The notes under the pieces: generated by a model
Databases searched by the model: none
What the model was told of the DNA's origin: nothing
Seen by the model: only the letters and a program-made list of their open reading frames with translations
DNA from: Mucilaginibacter gracilis
GTDB lineage: Bacteria; Bacteroidota; Bacteroidia; Sphingobacteriales; Sphingobacteriaceae
Reading direction: 5' to 3'
Length of the DNA: 64,000 nt
Assembly: GCF_003633615.1 (NCBI RefSeq)
Contig: NZ_RBKU01000001.1
Coordinates: 5,952,001 to 6,016,000 of the forward strand
In this document: piece by piece, positions 8,297-16,747 of the stretch
Position numbering within the stretch: position 1 is the stretch's first letter
Layout of the letters: each line of letters opens with the position of its first letter
Program-made: the position numbers and the translations under genes

Positions 8297-8749
8297 TTAA
8301 GCGTCATTACCGGCCTCCTTTCTTGTAGAACGGTGATAGTTATATAATGCGGAGATTAGTTGCGGTAATTCGTTTTTAAAGCATTCTACCTGTGCGGGCG
8401 TAAGGTCGGCAATCTGTTTACCATGGCCTGCAAGTCCGAAAAAGAACCACCTGTTGAGTTCGTCTTTAACCTGCTCAAACTTAACATTACTGAAGAAATC
8501 GTCTACGGCTACTTCCTCCGGGGAGAATAGAGCTGGTTTAAAAGGTCTGACATTAACATCCGCGGCAAATGGCTTTTGTCGGCTAAGGTCAATTTGATTA
8601 TGATCAGAAATAACATGATCAGGTTTGAATACCGGCTTGATGAGATTAGCAGAAGGCCTTTTACGGTGGAGTAAAAGAATACGAACAAATCCACTCTTAA
8701 ACCATCTGATGTATATATTATAAAATAAGTTGCTTTTCAGACGTTTCAT
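8297..8749 (-). CDS. Hypothetical protein (150 aa)
   Basis: The product has a basic N-terminus (MKRLKSNLFYNIYIRWFKSG) and a C-terminal helical part ending in ELPQLISALYNYHRS. There is no signal peptide, membrane helix or recognised domain. It is about 100 bp upstream of the duplicated sigma genes on the same strand and divergent from the gene at 9127, so it may be the first gene of that operon. I do not recognise the family. Confidence 0.45.
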   Translation of the reverse strand: MKRLKSNLFYNIYIRWFKSGFVRILLLHRKRPSANLIKPVFKPDHVISDHNQIDLSRQKPFAADVNVRPFKPALFSPEEVAVDDFFSNVKFEQVKDELNRWFFFGLAGHGKQIADLTPAQVECFKNELPQLISALYNYHRSTRKEAGNDA

Positions 8750-8826
8750 TTTTCTTTCAATATCATTTTGATACCAAAAGGAAACTTAACAAGCACAAAA
8801 AAGGGCCGCCTTAGTGCTTATTCTGC

Positions 8827-8966
8827 GAAGAAGGCGTAGGACCGCCACCGCTTTCACGGCTGAACACAGAATAAAGCAGGCGACCCAAATCCTTATACTA
8901 CACAAAGATAGTATAGGAATTGAGTTCTACCATGCCTCTTGTGTTCAGAACGTCCTACTTTTCTTC
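8827..8966. ncRNA. Candidate structured RNA or folded control region
   Basis: Within the 377-bp divergent gap three helices nest. The outer is GAAGAA/TTCTTC with GTAGGAC (8836-8842) against GTCCTAC (8952-8958). The middle is CTGAACACA (8860-8868) against TGTGTTCAG (8940-8948). The innermost is TATACTA (8894-8900) against TAGTATA (8909-8915), extended by CC/GG around a one-base bulge. The strand of transcription is not determined. It does not resemble tRNA, 6S, tmRNA or a riboswitch that I know. A 70-codon frame over it conflicts with the palindromic layout and is not reported. Confidence 0.35.
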
Positions 8967-9126
8967 ACAAGACCTTTGGTAATAACTTCAATACATTCAT
9001 TACAAATTGAGAGTCCTCAACTCTAAACTTGCATTAATTTCAGTAAATATACATAATATATGTATAAAACAAACTATTATGTGTAAATAAACACCGAGCA
9101 GGTACTTTCAACTAAAATCACCTGCG

Positions 9127-9693
9127 ATGGCTAAAAAAAGCGACAGAAAACTAAACGAGTTAGGAGAATATTTAGCTAAGAGATCAATAAATAAATCAGA
9201 AGTCTGTCGTAAAACAGGAATTCATCCGACTCGAATGACGTGGTTATGCTATGAATCGATAACTTTTCTAAAAGCGTATGAATTACAATTAATTGCAATG
9301 AGCATAAAAGTTGCTCCATCCGAAATGCAGAACGATTTATTCGGTAATTTGAAACTCAAAGAAGATAATAAAAACATCTCTGAACAAGAAAGACTTAACA
9401 TTCAAATTATTAATCTTCTAAAAGTTTCTAATAATTCTCAAAACGAAATCATTACCGATATTAAAGCTATTGAGCGAATTGGGAAAATAATAACTTTCTG
9501 TATGACCAGTAAAACGGAAGCTGAAATATTAAATCTTATAAGTCTTAAAAGAAAATCTCATAATTTTATTGCCTTGCTTAAGGCTTGTGTTCAAATTAAT
9601 TGGTTAACTCAAAAGCAGACTAAAGAAGAAGGCAAGGTTATAAAGACCTATACTACAACTGAATATGGGAGGCTGCTATTAGAAAATGAATAG
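9127..9693 (+). CDS. HTH-domain protein, hypothetical regulator
   Basis: The 188-residue protein opens with a Lys-rich Cro-type helix-turn-helix: KRSINKSEVCRKTGIHPTRM. Its second half looks like a winged-helix unit ending TTTEYGRLLLENE, as in proteins that place a transcriptional winged helix at the C-terminus. The gene is distinctly AT-rich compared with the sigma genes to its left. It stands alone on the plus strand, divergent from the sigma group with the palindromic region between. Its target is unknown. Confidence 0.6.
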   Translation: MAKKSDRKLNELGEYLAKRSINKSEVCRKTGIHPTRMTWLCYESITFLKAYELQLIAMSIKVAPSEMQNDLFGNLKLKEDNKNISEQERLNIQIINLLKVSNNSQNEIITDIKAIERIGKIITFCMTSKTEAEILNLISLKRKSHNFIALLKACVQINWLTQKQTKEEGKVIKTYTTTEYGRLLLENE

Positions 9694-10245
9694 TCGCTAA
9701 TGCTATCCAACCAACATTGTTATTACAAACCGTAACAATATCGCCCAACAAGTAACTGTAATGTATGCCAACCATTGATCAAATTAGACTAAAATTTTTC
9801 TGTCAATGTTTAAACTCTATCACTGCCCTGAAATTAATGATGTAGTGGTGGTGGGCATAGTCCGAGGAGGCCTAACTAAAAAACATCAGCATCTTCTTGA
9901 TACGGAAGAGTTTAATACGATAGGTGATGAGTTAGGCGAAGTGGGCTTATTCCAATGGAATGATAATAGCTAATTGGCATTGACTGTGGAAGGATTGGCC
10001 TATTTGACACAGTTAAAATCACATGGAAAACTATAGCGGAGTTTGAATTTTATTCAAGCGATGATCTGATCAGTTCCATGGGGCCGCCGTTGAAGTCCGA
10101 ATTCTATAGGATCAGCAAACGTTAATTGGAATTGATATTACCTTCAGGAATCGAACAATACCACCCATATTCGAACAGGTAAACGTTTCGTCTGTTTGAC
10201 AAAGCGAACGAATCCTTGGGCTAAGTCCGTTTGCTTAGTAAACTA
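9694..10245 (+). pseudogene. Gene remnant, frameshifted (small hypothetical protein)
   Basis: This gap has no intact gene. A 55-codon frame starts at 9806 (MFKLYHCPEINDVVVVG) and stops at 9973. Beyond the stop the same frame gives LALTVEGLAYLTQLKSHGK, and the frame shifted by two bases gives a protein-like stretch IDCGRIGLFDTVKITWKT that continues to about 10124, ending EFYRISKR. The two pieces together suggest a gene of about 100 codons interrupted by a stop and a frameshift. No family is assigned. The final ~120 bp lie upstream of the stop of the TonB-type gene and hold nothing visible. Confidence 0.35.
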
Positions 10246-12948
10246 TTATAATTCAAGGCGAAGAGCAACAAAAAAGTTTCTTCCTATTAATGGAATTGTA
10301 CTAACGCTTTGGCTTGCAACATAATTGTATGCTACGATGTAGCTTCTGCGATCGGTGAGATTTTCGCCCTTCAAAGTTATCGTTAACGGCGTTCTTTTAA
10401 GTTTACAGTTTAACTCAGTATCAAGGAGCAGAAAATTTGCCCCGCCGGGCGACCGGAAATCATTGTAGGCTTGTTGTGTTTCTATAATCGCGCTAATGGA
10501 TTTGGAAATTACCGCGCGTTGCTTTAATCCCAAGGTAAAATTATCCAGCCTACTGTTATAGCTTAGGGTGTTATCCAAAGCTGGCCTATAATTGCCCGTA
10601 TAATTGTAATTGCTGCTGAGTATGATGAAATATTTTTTGTTCCAATTTTTCTTTATTGATAGCTTCAATGCCATTTGGGTGTTGATGCTCTTCAAAAGCG
10701 CATTCTGATAAAAAAACAGATTGGGATAATAGTTTATTTGCCCTTCAAGCACTATAACAGCGTTTAGTAACAGCGAGGGTATGGTGTTTGATACTCCGAA
10801 AGTCATTGAGTTTACGCTTTTATTGGCTAATGAATCGGTAGTTTTATTCAAGTAGTCGCTGTAGCCACTGATGGTTACATAATTATTAAAATTATGTAAA
10901 TAGTAAGCGAAAAATGAAGTTGTAGTGAGATCGTCTTTCCATAAGAGCGAACTATTGTAGTTAATGGCAAAGGTTTTGGCCGTCTCACCCGTAAAAGCAG
11001 ACCTTCGATAAGTGGTTGCACTTTGCGGTAAGAAGAGTGTATTAATACCGGTAAATTGCGGAGGCGCAGCATCGTATGAAAGTGAGATCATATCATTAAG
11101 TTTTTTTATCAACTCGGGCTTAAATTCAACCCGGATGCTGATTTGGGGTTGAAATACGGCTTGTCTTAAAATTAATTCTTCATAGTGGGTATCGCTTAGG
11201 CCTAAATCCAGATGATAGGATAGTTCTTTAGCGCGTAATGTTTGTTTATCGGTCGATATGACAAATTTACCGTCCGTTATCAATGACAGACTATTTCTAA
11301 CATAATTTCCTTTCAAATTAAATACTTCCGGAGCGATAGCCGGAAGAGTGCCGGAGCTGTCCGACAAACTTAATGTAGGTTCGAGCCACATCTCCTTACG
11401 CTTAAATGAAAGAGATTCAGAAAAATTAAGCTTTCCGATTTTAAAATACCTTGAATGGTCGACAGCAAGTGAAGAATAACGATGTGCTTCTTTTTGATAT
11501 AAAGCATTGTAACCGGGATTTGACAGCTGAAAAATTTGTGGCCACTGTAACGAAAAAGTCCCGCTATTTTGATTAAGCTGCTGCCAATTATACTGTATTG
11601 TTGTGGTCGTAGCCCGTTTTTGCTGATTTATATGCGTGTACCGCGCAATGATATTAAAGCTGTTACGGTTTGTTTTGGTTTGATTGCCGATTGAGCTGCT
11701 CGTATCGCCCGTGAGATATGTGGTATTGGTTACGCTACGTCCGTAATCAGCAAACCACCAGGCTTTAACCAACAGGTTGCTTGCGGCGTTGATGTCATAA
11801 TTGTAAGTTTGTCCAATATTGATCAAAAAGGGCCTTGAGGCAGATTGCCAATGCTCAAGCCTGTTTTGGTAAGTATAGCCGTTAAAGTAATTATTGGAGT
11901 CGTAGGTTTCTTGCGGCTGCCTGTCGCTAATAATACTAACAGAACTTTTAATGTTCAATTTGGAGGATATGCGTGTGTTTGCTTCAAAGCGGTTATCAAG
12001 GAGCCTGTTTTTTAAATAATACTTTTCGGGCATATTTGTTATCAGGTGTATTGGTGTACCACTGATCAAAAGACCATCGGCATCAGTCTCGTTTAAAGAT
12101 TTAACTTCCTGTAATTCTTGCCATCCCAAACCCTGGCCCAGGCTGTTGAGATTGCCAATATAACCCAATTTAAAAGATCTATTTAAAGAAAATAGTACCG
12201 GATTAGCCTGGTAACGCCCCTTATCGCCTATCCCCACGTCAAAATCGCCAAAGGCTGCCCTAAATGTGCCTTTTTTCAGTGTAAGATTCAAAACCGTTTC
12301 CGATCCCCCTTTCAGTAACTTATTATTGCTTTGGTTTTGTCTTACCTGCAACAGGTTGATCACCCTGGAAGGGAAACTGTTCAGCAGTAGTTTGATTTTA
12401 TCAGCAAATAGTTCATCGCCATCTATTAAAATACGCGTTATTGCCACGTTATGATAACGCAGTTCGCCAGTTTCTGTAATGCTGAATCCGGGCAGGTTCC
12501 GGATGATATCTTTTAATTTTTTTTCGTCCCCTTGTGTAAAAGCATCTGCCCTGAAACTGGTGGTATCACCCTGCTTCCACACCGGCGGCCCTTTAATTTT
12601 AATGTCTTTTAAGATGTTGAACTTCAGCTTAAGGACAACATGATTGATTTTGCTGGCTTTACCAACAACTATTCGTACCGTGGTATCCCTATATGAAATA
12701 TGACTTATCGACACCAATAAACTGTCGTCTTTTCTGACTGGTGTAATTTGTCTTTTTATCACCCAGGTATTCCCCATGCTAAAGTAGCTGTATATCAAAC
12801 CACTATTATTGCCCATGATTTTTACGTTGCAATCGGTGATACCATCACCTGCCTCGCTTACTATGGCAAGGTTGACCGGTGTAACCTGGGCTATACAAAC
12901 GCGTACACTGGCCGGGAACCAAATCAAAAAAATCACCAGCCACCTCAT
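10246..12948 (-). CDS. TonB-dependent-receptor-like outer-membrane beta-barrel protein
   Basis: This 900-residue secreted protein starts with a signal peptide (MRWLVIFLIWFPASVRVCIA). A carboxypeptidase-regulatory-like Ig fold follows at about residues 25-115, then a plug-like region (RILIDGDELFADKIKLLL) that resembles a TonB plug, and then a long strand-rich barrel of about 650 residues ending in FFVALRLEL. It is of the type that lacks a clear TonB box and is usually paired with GLPGLI proteins in Bacteroidota; that pairing is present here, 19 bp upstream. The cargo could be a peptide, polysaccharide or metal complex. The GC content is close to the island average. Confidence 0.8.
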   Translation of the reverse strand: MRWLVIFLIWFPASVRVCIAQVTPVNLAIVSEAGDGITDCNVKIMGNNSGLIYSYFSMGNTWVIKRQITPVRKDDSLLVSISHISYRDTTVRIVVGKASKINHVVLKLKFNILKDIKIKGPPVWKQGDTTSFRADAFTQGDEKKLKDIIRNLPGFSITETGELRYHNVAITRILIDGDELFADKIKLLLNSFPSRVINLLQVRQNQSNNKLLKGGSETVLNLTLKKGTFRAAFGDFDVGIGDKGRYQANPVLFSLNRSFKLGYIGNLNSLGQGLGWQELQEVKSLNETDADGLLISGTPIHLITNMPEKYYLKNRLLDNRFEANTRISSKLNIKSSVSIISDRQPQETYDSNNYFNGYTYQNRLEHWQSASRPFLINIGQTYNYDINAASNLLVKAWWFADYGRSVTNTTYLTGDTSSSIGNQTKTNRNSFNIIARYTHINQQKRATTTTIQYNWQQLNQNSGTFSLQWPQIFQLSNPGYNALYQKEAHRYSSLAVDHSRYFKIGKLNFSESLSFKRKEMWLEPTLSLSDSSGTLPAIAPEVFNLKGNYVRNSLSLITDGKFVISTDKQTLRAKELSYHLDLGLSDTHYEELILRQAVFQPQISIRVEFKPELIKKLNDMISLSYDAAPPQFTGINTLFLPQSATTYRRSAFTGETAKTFAINYNSSLLWKDDLTTTSFFAYYLHNFNNYVTISGYSDYLNKTTDSLANKSVNSMTFGVSNTIPSLLLNAVIVLEGQINYYPNLFFYQNALLKSINTQMALKLSIKKNWNKKYFIILSSNYNYTGNYRPALDNTLSYNSRLDNFTLGLKQRAVISKSISAIIETQQAYNDFRSPGGANFLLLDTELNCKLKRTPLTITLKGENLTDRRSYIVAYNYVASQSVSTIPLIGRNFFVALRLEL

Positions 12949-12967
12949 CTTATTAAAAAGTCAAGGT

Positions 12968-13702
12968 CTATTGTTTGAGCAACTCTGCCTGTTTTTCCTG
13001 CTTTGTCTTTACAGGGATTGCCTTGCGTTTCAGCAGTCCGCCTTTAACCATAGGCTGTTTAAACACAGCGGGGTTAAATACCGCTTCTTGAATCATGGTC
13101 GGCATATCGTAGTTCAGTAAGGTATAATGAGCATTGGTCGGCGGGCAATCGGCTTCAACCACCAGCCCCGGTAAACCTTGTAATCCATGCAAACTGGTTT
13201 TCACTGATATATCCGGGCAGAACCAAACACGCCATTGGTTGCTCCATGTGGCAAGCTGGCATTTTAACCCGTTTATTACCTTGGTATCGGTTTCAAAAAC
13301 CCAGGGTAAGGAGGCATCAGCCTCAAACTTAAATTCCGTTATAGGGCGTTGATATTCGCTAAATAAGCCCATTCTTACTATCAGGCTATCATAGTCATGA
13401 TAATATAGCTTTTGAATTGTATCAGGATTAAGCGTGTAAATATTAAATACGTTATCGTTTGAAATAGAAACCTTACCATCAGGATATTTAGCCAGATAAT
13501 CAGGGGTTTCCCAGTAGATATACTTGTTACCACTTTTATAATAATGCCCGGTAAGGCTCAGGGATAGGGATTTGTTACCGTTCCCTCCATTAATATTAAT
13601 CTCCTTTTCTATCCGATAAATAGCTTTTATATTTTGTGCACTGGTACCCCAATTTATCAATAATAATAAAAAAAGTAATGAGACTCTCTTAAGTTGAAAC
13701 AT
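12968..13702 (-). CDS. GLPGLI-family secreted protein
   Basis: The hallmark GLPGLV sits in HGLQGLPGLVVEADCPP at about two-thirds of the protein, which defines the family. I chose the ATG at 13702 because it gives the signal peptide MFQLKRVSLLFLLLLINWGTSAQ; the longer frame only adds unstructured residues. The protein would be periplasmic or surface-exposed (244 residues). GLPGLI proteins are usually encoded beside a TonB-type barrel, as here with 19 bp spacing. Their function is unknown; a role in maturation or export of a small secreted product is sometimes inferred. Confidence 0.85.
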   Translation of the reverse strand: MFQLKRVSLLFLLLLINWGTSAQNIKAIYRIEKEININGGNGNKSLSLSLTGHYYKSGNKYIYWETPDYLAKYPDGKVSISNDNVFNIYTLNPDTIQKLYYHDYDSLIVRMGLFSEYQRPITEFKFEADASLPWVFETDTKVINGLKCQLATWSNQWRVWFCPDISVKTSLHGLQGLPGLVVEADCPPTNAHYTLLNYDMPTMIQEAVFNPAVFKQPMVKGGLLKRKAIPVKTKQEKQAELLKQ

Positions 13703-13891
13703 AATAGTAGCGTGTTGGTGTAAAATTTTATATGTGCATATCTTTCTTATTCCTTTTGAAAAGATATTTCCGCTATATGCCGTGAATGGCAAAATAACGA
13801 TAGCAGCGTAATCGATTTTTAAAAAGGATTACGCTGCGGCCATCTATCAGGAATGAAGCTGAGCTTAATTAAGTTCAATTTTCAAGGCCGA

Positions 13892-14245
13892 TTATGGCGC
13901 GATACATGAATTTTGAAGTTGGGTCATTTTTTCTTGCGTAGCTTTCCCCATAGCAGCTGTAGCACATTGATTAGCCCTATTAAAAGCATCACTACATGGA
14001 GTTTCCGTGGCCGATGATGTAACGGTGCAGGATGTTGAGATAGTTACAATAGTTTCAGTTCCCGTATACATACAGGTGAAGTCAACAATCCCTGATTTCT
14101 CTACAGTTACAATGCAATCTTCAAACGCGGTAGCACTTTCTACTTTTTTAAGCTCCGGCTTTTTTTCAATAGTAACCGGTTTTACACCATGTGCTTGCGC
14201 GGCAAAGCTTATCGCACAAAAGCCAATAAAGATTAGTTTTTTCAT
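13892..14245 (-). CDS. Small secreted cysteine-containing protein
   Basis: The ATG at 14245 gives MKKLIFIGFCAISFAAQAHG, a signal peptide with Ala-X-Ala cleavage; the longer frame adds 20 residues without purpose. The 117-residue precursor yields a mature part of about 95 residues with six Cys, in FEDC, FTCM, STSC, TPC, NQC and NSC contexts, so disulfides are plausible. No family is recognised. It lies 189 bp upstream of the GLPGLI gene on the same strand and could be the small secreted substrate of the GLPGLI/barrel pair. A G11 tract lies about 175 bp upstream of this start. Confidence 0.5.
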   Translation of the reverse strand: MKKLIFIGFCAISFAAQAHGVKPVTIEKKPELKKVESATAFEDCIVTVEKSGIVDFTCMYTGTETIVTISTSCTVTSSATETPCSDAFNRANQCATAAMGKATQEKMTQLQNSCIAP

Positions 14246-14418
14246 TTTTTTGTTTTTAAGGTTATAGATTATATACTTAAATATATGATATATAACGACT
14301 TGCAAATATTGGATTTTACCAATTTATACCCATAAATTACCCTATTCATTAATATCATTCGAAAAGTTGTTTGTGTGAGAGTAATAAGGAATATAGGCAC
14401 AGATGGCCGACTTTTTTT

Positions 14419-14429
14419 GGGGGGGGGGG
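14419..14429. repeat. Homopolymer tract G11 (preceded by T7)
   Basis: Seven T followed by eleven G lie between the integrase gene and the small secreted-protein gene, about 175 bp upstream of the latter. Long G tracts are slippage-prone and in many bacteria vary promoter spacing or reading frames. A chance 75-codon frame on the minus strand runs through it but looks non-coding. Length could also be a sequencing artefact. Confidence 0.6.
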
Positions 14430-14516
14430 CGTTCCGGCTGCTATCGGCAAAATCTATGCTGTACTTGCATTTCCTGCTTGCATGGGGTACATTCAAGTGC
14501 GCTCCATCTTGTTTAA

Positions 14517-14552
14517 GTAATAACCCTGAAACTTACGCCTCAAGGTTATTAC
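14517..14552 (-). terminator. Hairpin downstream of the integrase gene
   Basis: GTAATAACC (14517-14525) pairs with GGTTATTAC (14544-14552), with the inner bases CTGA/TCAAG extending the stem imperfectly. It begins 7 bp after the integrase stop codon in the direction of transcription, as a terminator would. There is no strong T-run, so termination strength is uncertain. Confidence 0.4.
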
Positions 14553-14558
14553 GGCAGG

Positions 14559-15779
14559 TTAAATGGCATCGTTGTATTTATCCCTTAAATGCGCCATATC
14601 CGCAGCAACCTTCATATCTAAAACTTTTGCATAGATCTGTGTTGTCCTGATCTGTTCATGACCGAGCATTTTGGACACGCTTTCCATCGGTACACCTTTT
14701 TGTAAAGTTACCGTAGTGGCAAAAGTATGGCGGGCAATATGAGAACTCAAGTTTTTATCAATTCCACAGAGCGTAGCGATTTCTTTGAGATATTCGTTCA
14801 CTTTTTGATTGGTTGATACCGGCATGGCCCTGTCCTTATTGATGCAGTACGGGCTATCACTGTACTTCGCTAAGATTGCAATGGCCGGGGGCAACAGCGG
14901 GATTGAGGAACGTGTCTTGGTTTTCTTTCTGTTGATAGTGATCCATTGCTCACCATCACTGCCTTTGTTGATGTTGGACAGTTTAAGTTCCTTCACATCG
15001 GCATAGGCCAATCCTGTAAAACAGCAGAAAAGGAATACATCACGTACCTGTAAAAGTCTGTCCGTACTGAATTTTTTATTAGCGATACGCTGCAATTCAT
15101 CATCGGAAAGAAATGGCCGCTCTACAGACTTGGATTTAAGCTTATAGCCAAAGAACGGGTCTTTGTCAATCCATTTAAGGCTGATACAGATGCGGACGAT
15201 CTTGCCTAAATTCTTAAGGTATTTGATAGCGGTATTGTGGGCGCAATTCTTTTCCGTCTTCAGGTAAAATTCAAAGGCACTGATAAAGGCATGATCTATC
15301 TTTTTAACACTGATGTCGTCAGCTTGGTATTTGGTTTTCAAAAACGAAGTGACATGGTTTTCCAGCGCCTCGAACCGGTCTAATGTCCCTAATGCATATT
15401 CTTTGTCGATTAAAGCTTCCATTTTTTTATTATGGTCTTTGATAGCTTCTAATAAAGTGTGCGTTTTTTCTTCTTTGCCCAGGAAGCTATTTTTGAGGCA
15501 GTCAGCTGTAAGGATTTCCCCAGCTTCGGTCAGTGTCTTATGCGCCTGGTAAACCTGCGCCTGTAAGTGATCGAAATAAGCGTTGAAGCTTTTGGCATCT
15601 TCCTTCGTCCCGGCCATGCGCCCTGTCTTGGAATTCCAACGTTCCGGCTCACATTCCCGCCCGGTGGTCACTTCTGAACGTTTCCCGGCTACGGTAATGC
15701 GCATGTAGATCGGGGCCAAGCCCTTGATGTAGTTTTTTTGCTTCTTCATGTAAAAAAGCAAACTGAAATTAGTTTTCAT
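14559..15779 (-). CDS. Tyrosine-type site-specific integrase (phage integrase family)
   Basis: The 406-residue recombinase has the Bacteroidota layout: an arm-type N-terminus (YMKKQKNYIKGLAPIYMRI), a core-binding helical domain at about residues 110-205 and a catalytic domain to the end. Catalytic residues are visible as LSSHIARHTFATTV (His-X-X-Arg) and the nucleophile Tyr in RTTQIYAKV. The first catalytic Arg region reads FTGLAYADV, the usual Bacteroidota variant of TGLR. It would integrate or excise a mobile element. Its start is 249 bp from the 3' end of tRNA-Lys, pointing away from the tRNA, consistent with a tRNA attachment site. Confidence 0.92.
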   Translation of the reverse strand: MKTNFSLLFYMKKQKNYIKGLAPIYMRITVAGKRSEVTTGRECEPERWNSKTGRMAGTKEDAKSFNAYFDHLQAQVYQAHKTLTEAGEILTADCLKNSFLGKEEKTHTLLEAIKDHNKKMEALIDKEYALGTLDRFEALENHVTSFLKTKYQADDISVKKIDHAFISAFEFYLKTEKNCAHNTAIKYLKNLGKIVRICISLKWIDKDPFFGYKLKSKSVERPFLSDDELQRIANKKFSTDRLLQVRDVFLFCCFTGLAYADVKELKLSNINKGSDGEQWITINRKKTKTRSSIPLLPPAIAILAKYSDSPYCINKDRAMPVSTNQKVNEYLKEIATLCGIDKNLSSHIARHTFATTVTLQKGVPMESVSKMLGHEQIRTTQIYAKVLDMKVAADMAHLRDKYNDAI

Positions 15780-15975
15780 AATAAACTGATTAAAAGGTTA
15801 ACAAAAGTAGCCTTACAGTCTAAAACGTCAAGATGTTCAGTTATTGAACTAGCTGTATATCAGATATTTATACACGATTCGGTGAGTAAACGGCATTCTT
15901 AAAACTACTCACCGGATCACTCACTTTTTTTATGCGAACCGGTGCATATTTTGGGGCTGCCCTGAAAAGCAAAAA

Positions 15976-16000
15976 GCCTGCAATTATTTGATTTGCAGGC
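15976..16000 (-). terminator. Rho-independent terminator of tRNA-Lys
   Basis: GCCTGCAA (15976-15983) pairs with TTGCAGGC (15993-16000). On the minus strand the hairpin ends with five T (15975-15971). It lies 29 bp after the tRNA 3' end, so it terminates the tRNA-Lys transcript. The A/T runs on both sides could also allow termination from the opposite direction. Confidence 0.75.
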
Positions 16001-16028
16001 TTTTAAACGGATTTGATTCTGGAATCTG

Positions 16029-16101
16029 TGATCCCGCTGGGATTCGAACCCAGGACCCCAACATTAAAAGTGTTATGCTCTACCAGCTGAGCTACGGAAT
16101 C
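16029..16101 (-). tRNA. tRNA-Lys (anticodon TTT)
   Basis: The 73-base cloverleaf reads on the minus strand. The acceptor GATTCCG pairs with CGGGATC (one G-T pair), the D arm is GCTC...GAGC, the anticodon arm is TAACA-CTTTTAA-TGTTG giving TTT, and the T arm is CTGGG-TTCGAAT-CCCAG. The CCA end is not encoded (ACA follows). The gene forms the right border of the region with the integrase and is the likely integration target. Confidence 0.95.
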
Positions 16102-16131
16102 TTAAATACATTCCCGTTTTTTTTGGTGGTG

Positions 16132-16163
16132 CAAATATAGAGTTATTTGGTATATAGTGCAAG
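16132..16163 (-). promoter_or_regulatory. Promoter of tRNA-Lys
   Basis: TATATTTG on the minus strand (16139-16132) matches the Bacteroidota -7 box exactly and lies 31 bases upstream of the tRNA 5' end. A CTTG (3 of 4 to the -33 TTTG box) lies 20 bases further upstream at 16163-16160. Confidence 0.55.
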
Positions 16164-16747
16164 GTATTTATTAATAAATTTTTAATTCTATTTTAACCTG
16201 CTCAAAAACAACTAATTGAATATTAAAAAAATTTTATAGAAAGATGAGTACTGTGCTCACTTTTGTTGTTTTTTACTATTTGCACTCTCTGGTGCTGTTT
16301 ATTGGGGGGTTATCCATTAACAAACACAAGTGCATGTAAGCGGGGATATTTATAGCATGCCCGCGCAATTAACTAATTAACGTTGCCTTTTACAGTTGTT
16401 TAGGGATTGCCTTTTATACCTTTAAGTTAAATTTATTTGATTAGCCTGTTTTCATAATAATAATATCTATCTTCATTTTTTATAAAGCTGAACCAATTTA
16501 AACCGCAGCGTTAAAAATATTGTAATCTACCGAGTGTAATCTGTTTGTTTGGCTTTAATCCGCAGCATTTTGTTTGCTATGAGCTAAACTGACTGATACG
16601 AGGCATTTTTTTATTTACAATATGGCGATATAACAGTTGCTACGCTTACAGGTATTTTATATTAAAGGGCTATAGCAATAGTGTAAAAAATGCTTTGGGC
16701 AACATTGCAGTTGCCGCCAATTATATAGTTAAAGACTAAAAAGAAAG
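16164..16747. other. Gene-free stretch upstream of the esterase
   Basis: About 580 AT-rich bases separate the tRNA promoter from the esterase start. I see no coding frame of worth, hairpin with T-run, or tRNA. The stretch may carry the promoter and long leader of the esterase. Confidence 0.5.

Noticed and set aside
8814..9026. 70-codon plus-strand frame in the divergent gap
   Set aside because: It runs through the folded region, starts with an Arg-rich stretch, and shows no protein-like pattern.
14269..14496. 75-codon minus-strand frame through the G11 tract
   Set aside because: It overlaps the start region of the small secreted protein and has no supporting features.
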